Source: Crotophaga sulcirostris | Lineage: Eukaryota > Chordata > Aves > Cuculiformes > Crotophagidae | Assembly: GCA_013397455.1 (NCBI GenBank) | Contig: VYZB01000384.1 | Location: forward strand, 601,929-665,928 | Reading direction: 5' to 3' | Length of the DNA: 64,000 nucleotides | In this document: in pieces, positions 54,645 through 64,000 of the stretch | How positions within the stretch are numbered: the stretch's first letter is position 1 | Layout: each line of letters begins with the position of its first letter | The notes under the pieces: generated by a model | The model's database searches: none | What the model was told of the DNA's origin: nothing | Seen by the model: only the letters and a program-made list of their open reading frames with translations | Made by a program: the position numbers and the translations under genes

Positions 54645-55514
54645 NNNNNNNNNNNNNNNNNNNNNNNNNNNNNNNNNNNNNNNNNNNNNNNNNNNNNNNN
54701 NNNNNNNNNNNNNNNNNNNNNNNNNNNNNNNNNNNNNNNNNNNNNNNNNNNNNNNNNNNNNNNNNNNNNNNNNNNNNNNNNNNNNNNNNNNNNNNNNNNN
54801 NNNNNNNNNNNNNNNNNNNNNNNNNNNNNNNNNNNNNNNNNNNNNNNNNNNNNNNNNNNNNNNNNNNNNNNNNNNNNNNNNNNNNNNNNNNNNNNNNNNN
54901 NNNNNNNNNNNNNNNNNNNNNNNNNNNNNNNNNNNNNNNNNNNNNNNNNNNNNNNNNNNNNNNNNNNNNNNNNNNNNNNNNNNNNNNNNNNNNNNNNNNN
55001 NNNNNNNNNNNNNNNNNNNNNNNNNNNNNNNNNNNNNNNNNNNNNNNNNNNNNNNNNNNNNNNNNNNNNNNNNNNNNNNNNNNNNNNNNNNNNNNNNNNN
55101 NNNNNNNNNNNNNNNNNNNNNNNNNNNNNNNNNNNNNNNNNNNNNNNNNNNNNNNNNNNNNNNNNNNNNNNNNNNNNNNNNNNNNNNNNNNNNNNNNNNN
55201 NNNNNNNNNNNNNNNNNNNNNNNNNNNNNNNNNNNNNNNNNNNNNNNNNNNNNNNNNNNNNNNNNNNNNNNNNNNNNNNNNNNNNNNNNNNNNNNNNNNN
55301 NNNNNNNNNNNNNNNNNNNNNNNNNNNNNNNNNNNNNNNNNNNNNNNNNNNNNNNNNNNNNNNNNNNNNNNNNNNNNNNNNNNNNNNNNNNNNNNNNNNN
55401 NNNNNNNNNNNNNNNNNNNNNNNNNNNNNNNNNNNNNNNNNNNNNNNNNNNNNNNNNNNNNNNNNNNNNNNNNNNNNNNNNNNNNNNNNNNNNNNNNNNN
55501 NNNNNNNNNNNNNN
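54645..55514. other. Assembly gap, 870 Ns, inside a CR1 copy
   Basis: Both flanks are CR1 on the same strand, so the gap probably arose because the repeat could not be assembled. Any open frame reported across these Ns is artificial. Confidence 0.98.
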
Positions 55515-55672
55515 CCAGCTTCCCTAGGAGTTTACTGTGGGAGACAGTGTCAAAGGCCTTGCTGAAGTCTAGGTACACCACATCCACAGCCTTCCTCTCA
55601 TCCACCAGGCGAGTCACACGGTCATAAAAGGAGATCAGGTTGGTAAGGCAGGACCTACCCCTCCTAAACTTT
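55515..55672 (-). pseudogene. CR1 ORF2 reverse-transcriptase core fragment
   Basis: Read on the minus strand from about 55,672, the frame gives KFRRGRSCLTNLISFYDRV, then TRLVDERKAVDVV, then YLDFSKAFDTVSH and KLLGKL before the gap. LDFSKAFD is motif A of non-LTR reverse transcriptases, and its first Asp is one of the catalytic metal ligands. The second catalytic motif (F/YADD) would lie inside the gap. This is the only RT-core sequence in the window, and what is visible is uninterrupted. Confidence 0.9.
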
Positions 55673-56979
55673 GACCTTTGCTAATCTTTCTGAGAAGCAT
55701 TTTTTTCAGGTTCTCCTTTGAAATCTACTATTCAACTTCTCTTTGGTGTATTTCTTTCTTCAACACATGGTATTTTACTTTAACAGTTGTGATTAATCAG
55801 CCTTTTCAAAGCAAAGTATTGTTTAGTTTCAACCTAAGGAACAAAACAAAAACAATTGGTACTTTAACACATTCCACAAGACTTTTGTAGACCTCTACAA
55901 CCACCAACTGCTCAGCAGATCTGAACAGGGACAAGAGAAAAATTTAGCTATTCAGTCAGGTTTCCAGCAGAGTAAATTTGCAAGGACTCTTCATGTATCT
56001 CAATAGTTCTCCACTTATGTGATGGGATCTTTGGTCTCCAGATGGCACTTTTTTTTCTTTCTGTCTTTTTAGTTTGCTCTGGGCTGTCCTTCACCTCACC
56101 AATCAACGGTTCTCTTCCCTGTTCCCTGAGTAACTTCAGGCAATCTGCCTGGCTATTTCAGTCACAACAGAGCATTCACAGCCCAACAAATATTTCCACC
56201 ATCACAAACCTGCAATTGTTTCCAAGATAATTACCCAGTGCCTGTAGCAGTTAAGAATAACATTCTCTTTGAATATGCCATTTTTTCCCCTGAAATTTAG
56301 CTATGCCCATAAATAAAGAGCAATAATGATTTTTTTAAGAACACCTTCACACTCACAGTTGTTCTTTGTTCTTTAATTGCTAGCGTGTTTAGCTCAGAAC
56401 ACATCCATCAACTCTTCCTCAGCTGTTACATGGCAACAGTAGTCCCTCCTTTTTGGACAAGCAGGGCCTTCCCTACTTGGACAGTCAGACTGTAGGTGTG
56501 TCAGGCCAAATTTTTCGTATGCACATCTGCTTTCACATGAAGAATTTCTGGAGATATCCCAGGTCGTCACCAGCAGAGTGAAGAGGTCTTATCACACATC
56601 TCTCCTAGTTATGCCAGAACCATGGATTGACATTAATTGCTTCACCTGTAACCCTTCTGAACACATTCCAAAAGGCAGAACTTGTCATTGAAATTTCCCC
56701 TCTGACTTTATAGGTTTTTAATTTGTGTTCCTCAAGATCAGCTTATCATGAGTGGTGGATGAACCTTTCCAAGCAGACTGGCTCTAGGAACAAATCATAT
56801 AATAAAGAAAACGGGGTTCTCTGCCTCAGCTGAAAATCTCATTTCAACTACAAGTTATAAGTATTTTACTGATTAGGAACTGGATCAGAACTAGGATCTG
56901 CCAGTTACCATGTTTGAGCTTGTGTACTCCTTTGGTTTTTCTGAGTTCTAAAATTGATGGTAGTGTTATATTTCGCCAA
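55673..56979. other. Non-coding DNA between two CR1 copies
   Basis: No gene was recognised. The section 56,380-56,720 is less AT-rich and could be an old unidentified repeat, but I cannot assign it. Confidence 0.5.
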
Positions 56980-57428
56980 CACAGTATCACAGTATTACAA
57001 AGTTGGAAAGGACCTTTGAGATCATCAAGTCCAACCTATAACCCAAAACCAACACCAACCCATCATCTAGACCAAGGCACTGAGTGCCTCATCCAGTCTC
57101 CTCTTAAACACCTCCAGGGACAGTGACTCCACCACCTCCCTGGGCAGCGCATTCCAATGGCCAATCACCCTTTCGGTGAAGATTTTTTTCCTAATATGAA
57201 GCCTAAACCTCCCCTGACAAAGTTTGAGACCCTGTCCTCTGTTTTGTCGCTGGTCACCTGAGAGAAGAGACCAACCCCTGCCTGACTACAAGCTCCTTTT
57301 AGGCAGTTGCAGAGAGCAATAAGGTCACCCCTGAGCCTCCTCTTCTCCAGACTAAACAGCCCCAGTTCCCTCAGTCGCTCTTCATAGGGCTTGTGCTCCA
57401 GCCCCTTCACCATCTTCATTACTCTGCA
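56980..57428 (-). mobile_element. CR1 retrotransposon, short 5'-truncated copy
   Basis: Minus-strand CR1 with two CACAGTAT tail units at 56,980-56,995 ((ATACTGTG)n in element orientation), the same tail as the copies at 34.8, 39.3 and 54.4 kb. It contains the 3' UTR and about 120 codons of ORF2. Homology ends abruptly near 57,428, just upstream of [10 protein letters not shown]. Confidence 0.93.
57067..57426 (-). pseudogene. CR1 ORF2 C-terminal remnant with a frameshift
   Basis: From the right end the frame reads [35 protein letters not shown] and [17 protein letters not shown]. One base is missing relative to the other copies in the triplets after SDKT (near 57,235-57,245). Reading then shifts (EDRVSNF instead of the usual RGHGLKL-type sequence). 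The original frame continues in the shifted phase (FFTER-type motif, LPREVVE) to TAG at 57,067-57,069. The copy is therefore inactive by truncation and frameshift. Confidence 0.87.
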
Positions 57429-60400
57429 ACACACATATCAGATCTGTGAGCGACTGTCCTTCTTTTTAGAAAGTACCTACTCAGCCATGAAAACAGTTGT
57501 TCATTTGATGCTATTCTCTATAGCAGAATGCAACTGGGTTCTCCTGAGAAAACTGTTTCACAAGAGACCATATGCTGGAATTTGCAGATCCTAGAGGTTC
57601 TGAAAACCAGCCTTAATATTTTTTTTGTAAATGCACATTGATCCAAATTGATCTCCTTTGAATCACACTCTCCACAATTGACAATCATAGGAAAGTCTTT
57701 ATTTTTGATCTAGAAGTATCTAATAACAGCTTGAATTTGTTTATTTTGTAGGGACATGCCTTTGCAGTTAAGCATCTATGTTCATGCAAATTCACTTCTA
57801 GTAAGCTACTTTTGCATAGGCCAACTTCAATAAAAAAAAGAAAGAGCTAAGACGTCTAGAGTAGTTTTTCTGTGTGGCTATTTTCTTTCTTCTCTTCCTC
57901 TTCCTTCCCTGTCCCCTCTCAGCCCAGTTTTCAGTGTCATTGAAATGGAAAATGGAAAAGAGAGGGAGTGGAGAGTTTTCAAGTTTAGGTAGACAGACCC
58001 TGTAGGCAATCCTAACAATTCCTCCTTCATCTTTATTGAAGCTGAATTCTCCTTCACAATTGCTCTCCTAATAAGTCCCAGCTGGTTTTAATGACACGAT
58101 TTATAGGGTATTTCTAGACTGTTGTGAATTGCATCCAGCAGACCCCTGCAGAAATTTTATCCTGCATCATAAGATCATTTTCACCAGGGGCATGAGTGCT
58201 GGGGTATCACATAGCAGGGACTATCTTTTTCAAACTTCAAAAGAATTCTTATAAACTATGGAGGCCACCTTCTCCTCCTACCTCTCTTCTTGTGAGGCAA
58301 TTTCATAAATATAGCTAAAGGGCATGAAAGTCACCTTCCATTGCCCATCCGAATTAGAGAAGGTTCCCCTCCCTTCCCAATTACCTGAATTTGGCATCCT
58401 TCCAAGTTCCCTCTGTAATTGTTCTAATTTGAATTTTTGAATTTGTACATTGCATGTACAAGTAATATATAGTTGCTGCCTAAAAGGGTGACAGCCTCAA
58501 GTGGTTTATTTGTTAAGAGTATAAGACCACAAAGGGAGATAAAGCCAATTCTATCCTTATGAACTGTAATATTGACACATCAATTTAGAGTCCACTCAGC
58601 TGGGGAAGACAAGTGATGATTAAAAACATACCTATTATCCTTGTATCAGGTCAACAGTCAAGGTCCAACACCTTCAACACAGACGTTACTGTCATTGTAA
58701 GGAAACTAGCTGGTTTAATGTGAAAAATGCAGCTGATCATTCTTTTAAGTGGTCATCTTCAGCTCCACATGTAAAACAAATGATAGAAGGCAGCAGATTA
58801 TATATTTATTTGAAACATATCTGATGCTAAGTCAACTCCTAGTGTACTTCCTACATTATGCTTCTGTATCTTTAAGGCTACAGTAAATCAAAAGCATATA
58901 TGCATTATGCAGGAGAGGATATTTCAGATTATGGGAAAAGTGGTAAAATAAATGCTTTCAGTAAGATAGAATTCACTTTGAAACTTAATGGTGGTACTGG
59001 AGTGATGTCTCTGTAGGATAGAGACACCATTCAGCAACAAAAGGGCAACACAAATACCTGGAATAATTTAATTCCATATTACCCATTACATTTGGTTGTG
59101 GGTTTTTTTTCACATTAAGAATGGTAACTCTAGTTTTTATTTTGCATGAAACTGTACTTTTGACTCATCTTGTTGAATGCTATTGCCCACATATATTGAA
59201 CCACTATTTAAACAAACTCCCAAAACAACGTGGTCTAAAATATCTGATGCAAGCACATATGTGGGTCCCCTGTAATGGCTGAGAGAAAAGCTGGTATAAA
59301 CCAAAGATATTTTAGAACACTGATAGTAAATGGAAGATAAGAAAAGTTTAAATTCTGCTAGGCTTAATAAAGCAAAAAAAGAGAGATACTTTCTAATTTT
59401 TAACCATTTCTTTGTGGAAGTATATATAATAAGGTTATTTGAAAGAAGAGAAATATCAGTAAAGTAGGAAAACATTAGAGCAGTCATGGCACAGTGACAA
59501 CATTTTTGTATATATGGCTTCTGAAACTCATGTAACAACCATTCTGTAGCCATTTCTGTGTGTATGAACTAATTCAGATCTATTTCTCTGAAAAATAAAC
59601 AGTAAGGGAAATCAAAAATTAAGTTCAACCGCTATGGAAATAAATTAACACAGTAGAATTAAAATGACACTAAAGGAGAATATTGCTCTGCTTTCACATT
59701 TAATGGGTGAAATACTGAATACGATTTTGGTGTCCTGTTTGTGTCAAAAGATGCTTAGGAAACCAGTAATAAAATGACAGCATTTGAAGAATTAATACAT
59801 GCATGAGCAGAGCTATGGACTCTTAATTCTGAATTTAATGCTACTGTACATACAGATTATATTTGTTAATCTGATGGTGTAGCATCAATACAAAATTACA
59901 AAATGACAAAGTCACAGAAGTCTCCTGACTCAAACAAGGCTGATTGCACAAAAGTTCTACATCCTCTTTTTTCTTGAGTGAAATAGGAATTTGTAGATAT
60001 TCCTTGCTTCAGCCACGGTGATTTTGGTAGTTTTTTAGATGTATTCCTTTGAGTGGAACAGATAAATACATAAAAGACTAATATAGGATGGGTTTTACGA
60101 AACAGTATTTTCTCTGTGCTGTGGCAAGGGCTTGTGCGTGATAAAAAGCCTCTCATTACAAACCCTACCTCATGCCTTAACACATCTCCCCAGCCTTTTG
60201 ATATTAGTGAGGTTGCCTGCTGAGAAATCAGATTTCAAGATTCAAGAGTCATCCCACAGGCACAGTGAAGTTCCAGTTTTAATTTCTCTCTGGACAACAA
60301 CACTGAGTACCCAGTAACATCTCCCTGGGGAACCCAGAGCAAGCCAGACACCATCACAGCTGCAAGCCCCCACTGGAGAGCTCATTGCCATCGGCCAGAC

Positions 60401-61108
60401 CTTCTTCAGCACCTAAAGTATAAGAAAGGGATCTATAAGCAAATGTATTTCCAAGCTGAGTATGGGGGAAGAAGGTGAGGTGAGGTTTCCCTTCTTCGGA
60501 TGATGTTCCCAGTGGCTATTTCTTTGCTCCACCAATGGAAGAAGAGAGAGGTGCATCTGTAGTGCCTATTCCCTAATAGATACCTTTCAAGCCTCACTGG
60601 CAGTGGTGCTCCATGCTATTCACTCACACTGAATCAGTGGGGGGCACCTTTTAATGCTATTTGCTTCTGTGAAGCTTCCTGCAAGTCATCACAGACAATT
60701 ACTTTAGTAATTCAAAGGCAACTGCCTTCTTTCCTCAAGCACTGTGGAATGTAAATAGATGCACCCTCTCTGTGAAAAAGTATCTTTCCAGTGATTAATT
60801 ATTTAAGTACATTATCAATTATTTAAATATCTTACATATTAGGTTTGAATTTAGAATTTCAAAATAGATCAGTATAAATAGCAAGCCATAAATGGATAAA
60901 ATCCTTTTTTCAAACCATGTTTGATTGCGTGATTACTGCTTGATAGAAATACACATATGGAGCACAAGTACCATACCTGCTTGCAAAATTACAGCTGTGT
61001 GCCATTTGCAAATATGAAGTTACAGCCCTGTATTTCTATTAAATTAGTTTTACTAAATTGCAAATAAGGCAACTTCTGAAGGAAATTAATAATTATGGCT
61101 GCTGCACT
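57429..61108. other. Non-coding DNA, no recognised feature
   Basis: AT-rich unique sequence. A 138-codon open frame on the minus strand (59,137-59,553) has a low-complexity, hydrophobic composition and no domain, and I treat it as chance. Confidence 0.55.
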
Positions 61109-61404
61109 TACAGAATCACGGAACAGTTGATGTTGGGAGGGACCTCTGAAGGCCATTTGGTTAAACTTCCCTGCCTAAGCGGGGCCACCTAGAGCGAGCT
61201 GCCCAGGACCATGTCCAGATGGCTTTTGAATGTCTCTAAGGATAGAAACCCTACAACTTCTCTGGGTAACCTGCCCCAGATCTTGGTTACACTCAAAGTG
61301 AAAAAATATTTCCTGATGTTTAGAGGAAACATCTTGTGTTTCAGTTTGCTTCCATTGCCTCTGGTTGTGTCATCTGACCACCAACAAAAAAAACCTGACT
61401 TCAT
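61109..61404 (-). mobile_element. CR1 retrotransposon 3' end, older subfamily
   Basis: Minus-strand CR1. The 3' end shows two decayed octamers (CAGAATCA, CGGAACAG at about 61,111-61,126). Next come the 'gttgggagggacctctgaag' block and a GC-rich 3' UTR piece. ORF2 follows to about 61,385-61,404, where homology stops. The ORF2 wording (TRGNGSKLKH, MVLGSSL) is of a different, older subfamily from the (ATACTGTG)-tail copies. Its 5' end abuts the 3' tail of the next CR1 at 61,413, giving a head-to-tail pair. Confidence 0.9.
61189..61404 (-). pseudogene. CR1 ORF2 C-terminal remnant, open frame
   Basis: About 70 codons reading SDDTTRGNGSKLKHKMFPLN, IRKYFFTLSVTKIWGRLP, REVVGFLSLETFKSHLDM and VLGSSL, ending in TAG at 61,189-61,191. 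The frame is undamaged over this stretch despite the apparent age of the copy. The leading MKSGFFCWW residues derive from the truncation point and a T run and may not be CR1. Only the end of the protein is present, with no RT or endonuclease, so it is non-functional. Confidence 0.85.
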
Positions 61405-61412
61405 TGTCCTTC

Positions 61413-61742
61413 CATAGAGTCATAGAACGGTTTGGGTTTGAAGTGATCTCCAAAGATCACCTAGTCAGTCCCCCCTGCAGTATGCAGGGACATCTTCAAC
61501 TAGATCAGGTTACTCAGAGCCCCATGCAACCTGACGTTGAATGCTCCCATGGATGGGACATCTATGATTTCTCTGGATAACCTGTTTCAGTGATTCACCA
61601 CCGTCACTGAAAAAAAAGTCTTCCTTATATCTAGACTCAACCTACCCTCTTTAGTTTAAAATCCTTATTGCTTGTCCTATCACTACAAGGCTCTATTAAA
61701 ATTCTGGCATTTTTGCCTGATTTCCTACTTATTGGGATAGAC
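61413..61742 (-). mobile_element. CR1 retrotransposon 3' part of an internally deleted copy
   Basis: The tail octamers CATAGAGT and CATAGAAC (61,413-61,428) mark the 3' end. They are followed by 'gtttgggtttgaagtgatct', 'caggttactcagagccccat', 'ctctggataacctgtttcag' and 'cttgtcctatcactacaagg', the standard order of a minus-strand CR1 3' UTR and ORF2 C-terminus. Homology can be traced to about 61,740, where it passes directly into the endonuclease/linker segment of the same orientation. Many substitutions show an old copy. Confidence 0.88.
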
Positions 61743-62190
61743 TGTTTTTGAGTTTGGAGGTGATCCTTGAATATTAATATATTTCTTAACTCCCTCTTCC
61801 TTCTAGGGCTTTATTCCATGGGACTCTGCCAAGCAGATCTTTGAAAAGGCTGAAGTTTACTCTCCTGAAACCAGTTTTGTCATCTTGCTTTTGCCCTACT
61901 TCATCTTCACAGGATCCTGAGCTTCACCAACTCATTGTCACTGCCTTCAACTTTCAAAACCTCAAAAAGCCCCCCACTGTTGGTATGTATGAGGTTGAGG
62001 AGAGCACATCTACACATTGACTTCTTTATCACTTCAGTCAGGACATTGTTGTCGATGCACTCCAGACCCTCCTAGATTGTTTATGCCATGCTGCGTTGTT
62101 CCTCCAGAAGATATCAGTGTGTTTGAAGTGTCCCATGTGTACAAGGCCAGCGAATGTAAGGCTGCTCCTAGCTACCCCTCTCCCCTTCAC
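61742..62190 (-). pseudogene. CR1 ORF2 endonuclease/linker remnant, damaged
   Basis: Read on the minus strand from about 62,180, this matches the apurinic-type endonuclease region of CR1 ORF2. The motif MGHFKHTDIFWRNN (62,095-62,136) corresponds to the conserved GDFN...DICW segment, with the key Asp and Asn replaced by His and Lys. HKQSRR follows, then a one-base deletion (about 62,064-62,069) shifts the frame. Further on come TNSGGLFEV, NELVKL, FRRVNFSLFKDLLGRVPWN and, in another frame, ILIFKDHLQTQKQ near 61,745-61,780. The substituted motif residues and two or more frame changes show it is long dead. No other part of the window holds endonuclease sequence. Confidence 0.85.
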
Positions 62191-64000
62191 AAGCTTCAGC
62201 AGTCCCCCCAGTAACTCTAATTTTTAGTGCGTGCAGAGCTGATTAAGGCTCAATCACACCAAAATGGTCTAATTTTCTGCCTCAGGATAAGTTCTTGTTC
62301 TTCATACTGTGGGAAGGGAGGGAAAATTTCATTCCAGCAAAGAACAATCATTGTCATTATCAATGGAGAAAATGAGGAGTGAGAAATCTTCCCAGCTGTG
62401 CTAACGGTAAACAGGTAGGCAACTAAATGAGAAGCAGAAGCCATATTTTTCTGAAAAGAAATATGCAGTGGAAGATGAAACAGAGACAAATATGTTTGCT
62501 GCCTAGTGCATCTGTCAGGATTTCCACCTTACACATACATACACATGGCAGACAGCAATGAAGACAGGCCTACACTGCACTAAGAAGCGCTACTAACAGA
62601 GACCAAACCAGTAACACAGCATGAAAATATAAAGAACAGCCTGAGCTGTGAGGTTTCTTTTTGGGAGGAGCTGACACTGAAATCTTTCCGAGAGACCTTT
62701 CTACTTTCTCTAATCTCAGCTTGGTGGTTTCTCAGGTAGTAATGCAGATTTAGTGACTGACTGAATATCGCATACTATAAAAAGTAAAAGAAAGGACAAA
62801 GAATAGGACTCGGAGTTCTCATGGTGAGCTGAGCACTGGCCTTCACATATGCTCTCGTTTAAGAAGGATTTCTTGCAGGTGTTAAGGACAATTATTTGTC
62901 GAAAGCTAGATCGGCTAGATTGGCGGTTAATGAAAAGCATGTCAGGAAAATAGTATTTACAAAATGCACTTTTCTCTCAAAAAGCATATTACAGCATTTT
63001 AGATAATGTTCTTTTGTAGGCTCCACATTGTAATAACCCCACCCTAACTAAACCAATGGCTGAAATAGTCTAGCTAACCATGATGTGGAATGCATATTGA
63101 GAATTTCCTCCAATCAAGAGTTCATTAGGGGTAAATGTTTCAAAAAGTGAGGAAAAGTAGAAAGCTAAAGAAGCCACACAGGTCTAGCCACCTTCTGAGA
63201 CAAAGCAAATATTTATTTATATAATCATCTGATTACTCCCTCTTCCTCAACATTTTTGTCCCACTAGAGTCTGACTCAGAACACAGCTGCCTTCCCACCC
63301 CACCAGTTCGTCAGAAGACTGGGTCCACTGTGAACACAAATGCTGGGTTCTGTACCTGTTTACTTTTATGTTCTGTTTGCTTCAGCTCTGCTATACCTTC
63401 CTGTAGCTGTCAGAAGTGAAGTCTTCTAGGTGCATTAGGCAGCAGAAAATTAATCATTTCAGGAGGTTTAAATAGTAGAAAGTGTGGGAGCAGGCAGTTG
63501 AAAATGAACTGCTAAACAATAGGAAGAAGGTATTCTTTCTAATTCCTTTAAACTTAGCCAGGGCGAAAGGAAAAGCAAGCTCTGAGGGAGAAAACCACTC
63601 TACTTTTCCCTTGTAGGTGACATGCCTGCCTATGAAATATCAGAGAATTTACGTGCAGATTGATAAACATTTATATACCACATATTTCATGAGGCTAAAT
63701 GATACCAGCAAGGTCCACCAGCGTAAGAGTGGGCCAGTGTCAGCAATCATGGTCCTTCCCGTGTATTGGTGTACTTATCAAAGAGTGTAAAAACTACATC
63801 AGTACACCTTTTCTCTGTTCCCCTTTGGCCTGAAATGCTGTATGTATGGTGTATGGCAAGCTGTAGCCTTATAGGCTTTTGAATAGAAGTTGCAATCTGC
63901 TCTTCAGCTTTCTTTGTATTTCATGCTCTTTGCAAAACAAAAACTCCACAAAATTTGGTTTGCAAAGTGAATTGCACTCTACTTTTTCATTTTAATTGAT
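62191..64000. other. Non-coding DNA, no recognised feature
   Basis: Unique sequence to the end of the window. Open frames do not exceed 80 codons and show no recognisable product. Confidence 0.55.

Larger units (their letters stand above)
54408..55672 (-). mobile_element. CR1 retrotransposon, longest copy, split by an assembly gap
   Basis: Minus-strand CR1. The tail at 54,408-54,423 is two exact CACAGTAT units ((ATACTGTG)n in element orientation). The 3' UTR and the last codons of ORF2 run to 54,644. An 870-base N gap follows, and CR1 resumes at 55,515 with the reverse-transcriptase core, ending near 55,672. The amount of CR1 expected between the two sequenced ends is about 0.9 kb, judged from memory of full-length ORF2, so the gap length is plausible and the gap is probably all CR1. 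The 5' boundary lies near 55,672, so ORF1 and the endonuclease are missing. Confidence 0.93.

Noticed and set aside
54502..55617. Open frames of 320-340 codons on both strands
   Set aside because: They consist almost entirely of the 870-base N gap. Only their ends are real, and those are CR1.
59137..59553. 138-codon open frame on the minus strand
   Set aside because: Hydrophobic, low-complexity composition expected from AT-rich DNA, with no family resemblance.
1..64000. CRISPR arrays, tRNA or rRNA genes, bacterial-type operons, phage or defence systems
   Set aside because: No regularly spaced direct repeats, no tRNA-like B-box/cloverleaf, no rRNA-like sequence and no gene packing. The sequence is clearly from a vertebrate nuclear genome.

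Overview
This window looks like non-coding nuclear DNA from a bird. It is AT-rich, has no operon-like gene packing, and its recognisable repeats are almost all CR1 non-LTR retrotransposons. Several CR1 subfamilies are present, as severely 5'-truncated copies ending in a short 8-bp tandem repeat, which is typical of avian genomes. Two faint MIR-like (CORE-SINE type) fragments of the kind shared by amniotes are also visible. I found no convincing host exon, tRNA, rRNA, CRISPR array or operon. The species and chromosomal locus cannot be told from the sequence, and the window could be intergenic or lie inside a very large intron.

Layout. Positions 1 to about 30,800 are mostly single-copy AT-rich DNA. 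This stretch holds a 13-base gap (1583-1595), a short (GT)n run near 11.5 kb, one old plus-strand CR1 3' end (about 14.8 kb), a TATATG-rich tract near 16.9 kb and a (CT)n run near 22.35 kb. From 30.8 to 32.4 kb there are old minus-strand CR1 pieces. From 34.7 to 57.4 kb four related, probably younger CR1 copies occur (34,767-35,660 minus; 39,273-40,054 plus; 54,408-55,672 minus with an 870-base assembly gap inside; 56,980-57,428 minus). All four carry an (ATACTGTG)n tail. Interspersed with them are a CR1 of the (ATTCTATG)-tail type at 38.5 kb, MIR-like fragments at 37.9 and 52.05 kb, a diverged direct repeat pair at 42.66/43.75 kb and an (ATCT)n microsatellite at 46.9 kb. At 61.1-62.2 kb two older minus-strand CR1 copies lie head-to-tail. 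One of them has its endonuclease/linker region joined directly to its 3' end, with the reverse-transcriptase core missing.

The only protein-coding signal is remnant CR1 ORF2: endonuclease, reverse-transcriptase core and C-terminal domain. Every copy is 5'-truncated, and most also carry a stop, a frameshift, an internal deletion or a gap, so none can be autonomous as sequenced. The open frames of 60-155 codons elsewhere look like chance: they have no recognisable domain, no family resemblance and no splice-site context.

I did not find an undescribed biological system here. The items most worth checking are the RT-less CR1 at 61.4-62.2 kb, the replaced segment inside the CR1 at 39.5 kb, the unidentified direct repeat pair at 42.7/43.8 kb, and a few stretches that read like conserved non-coding elements but cannot be tested without an alignment.
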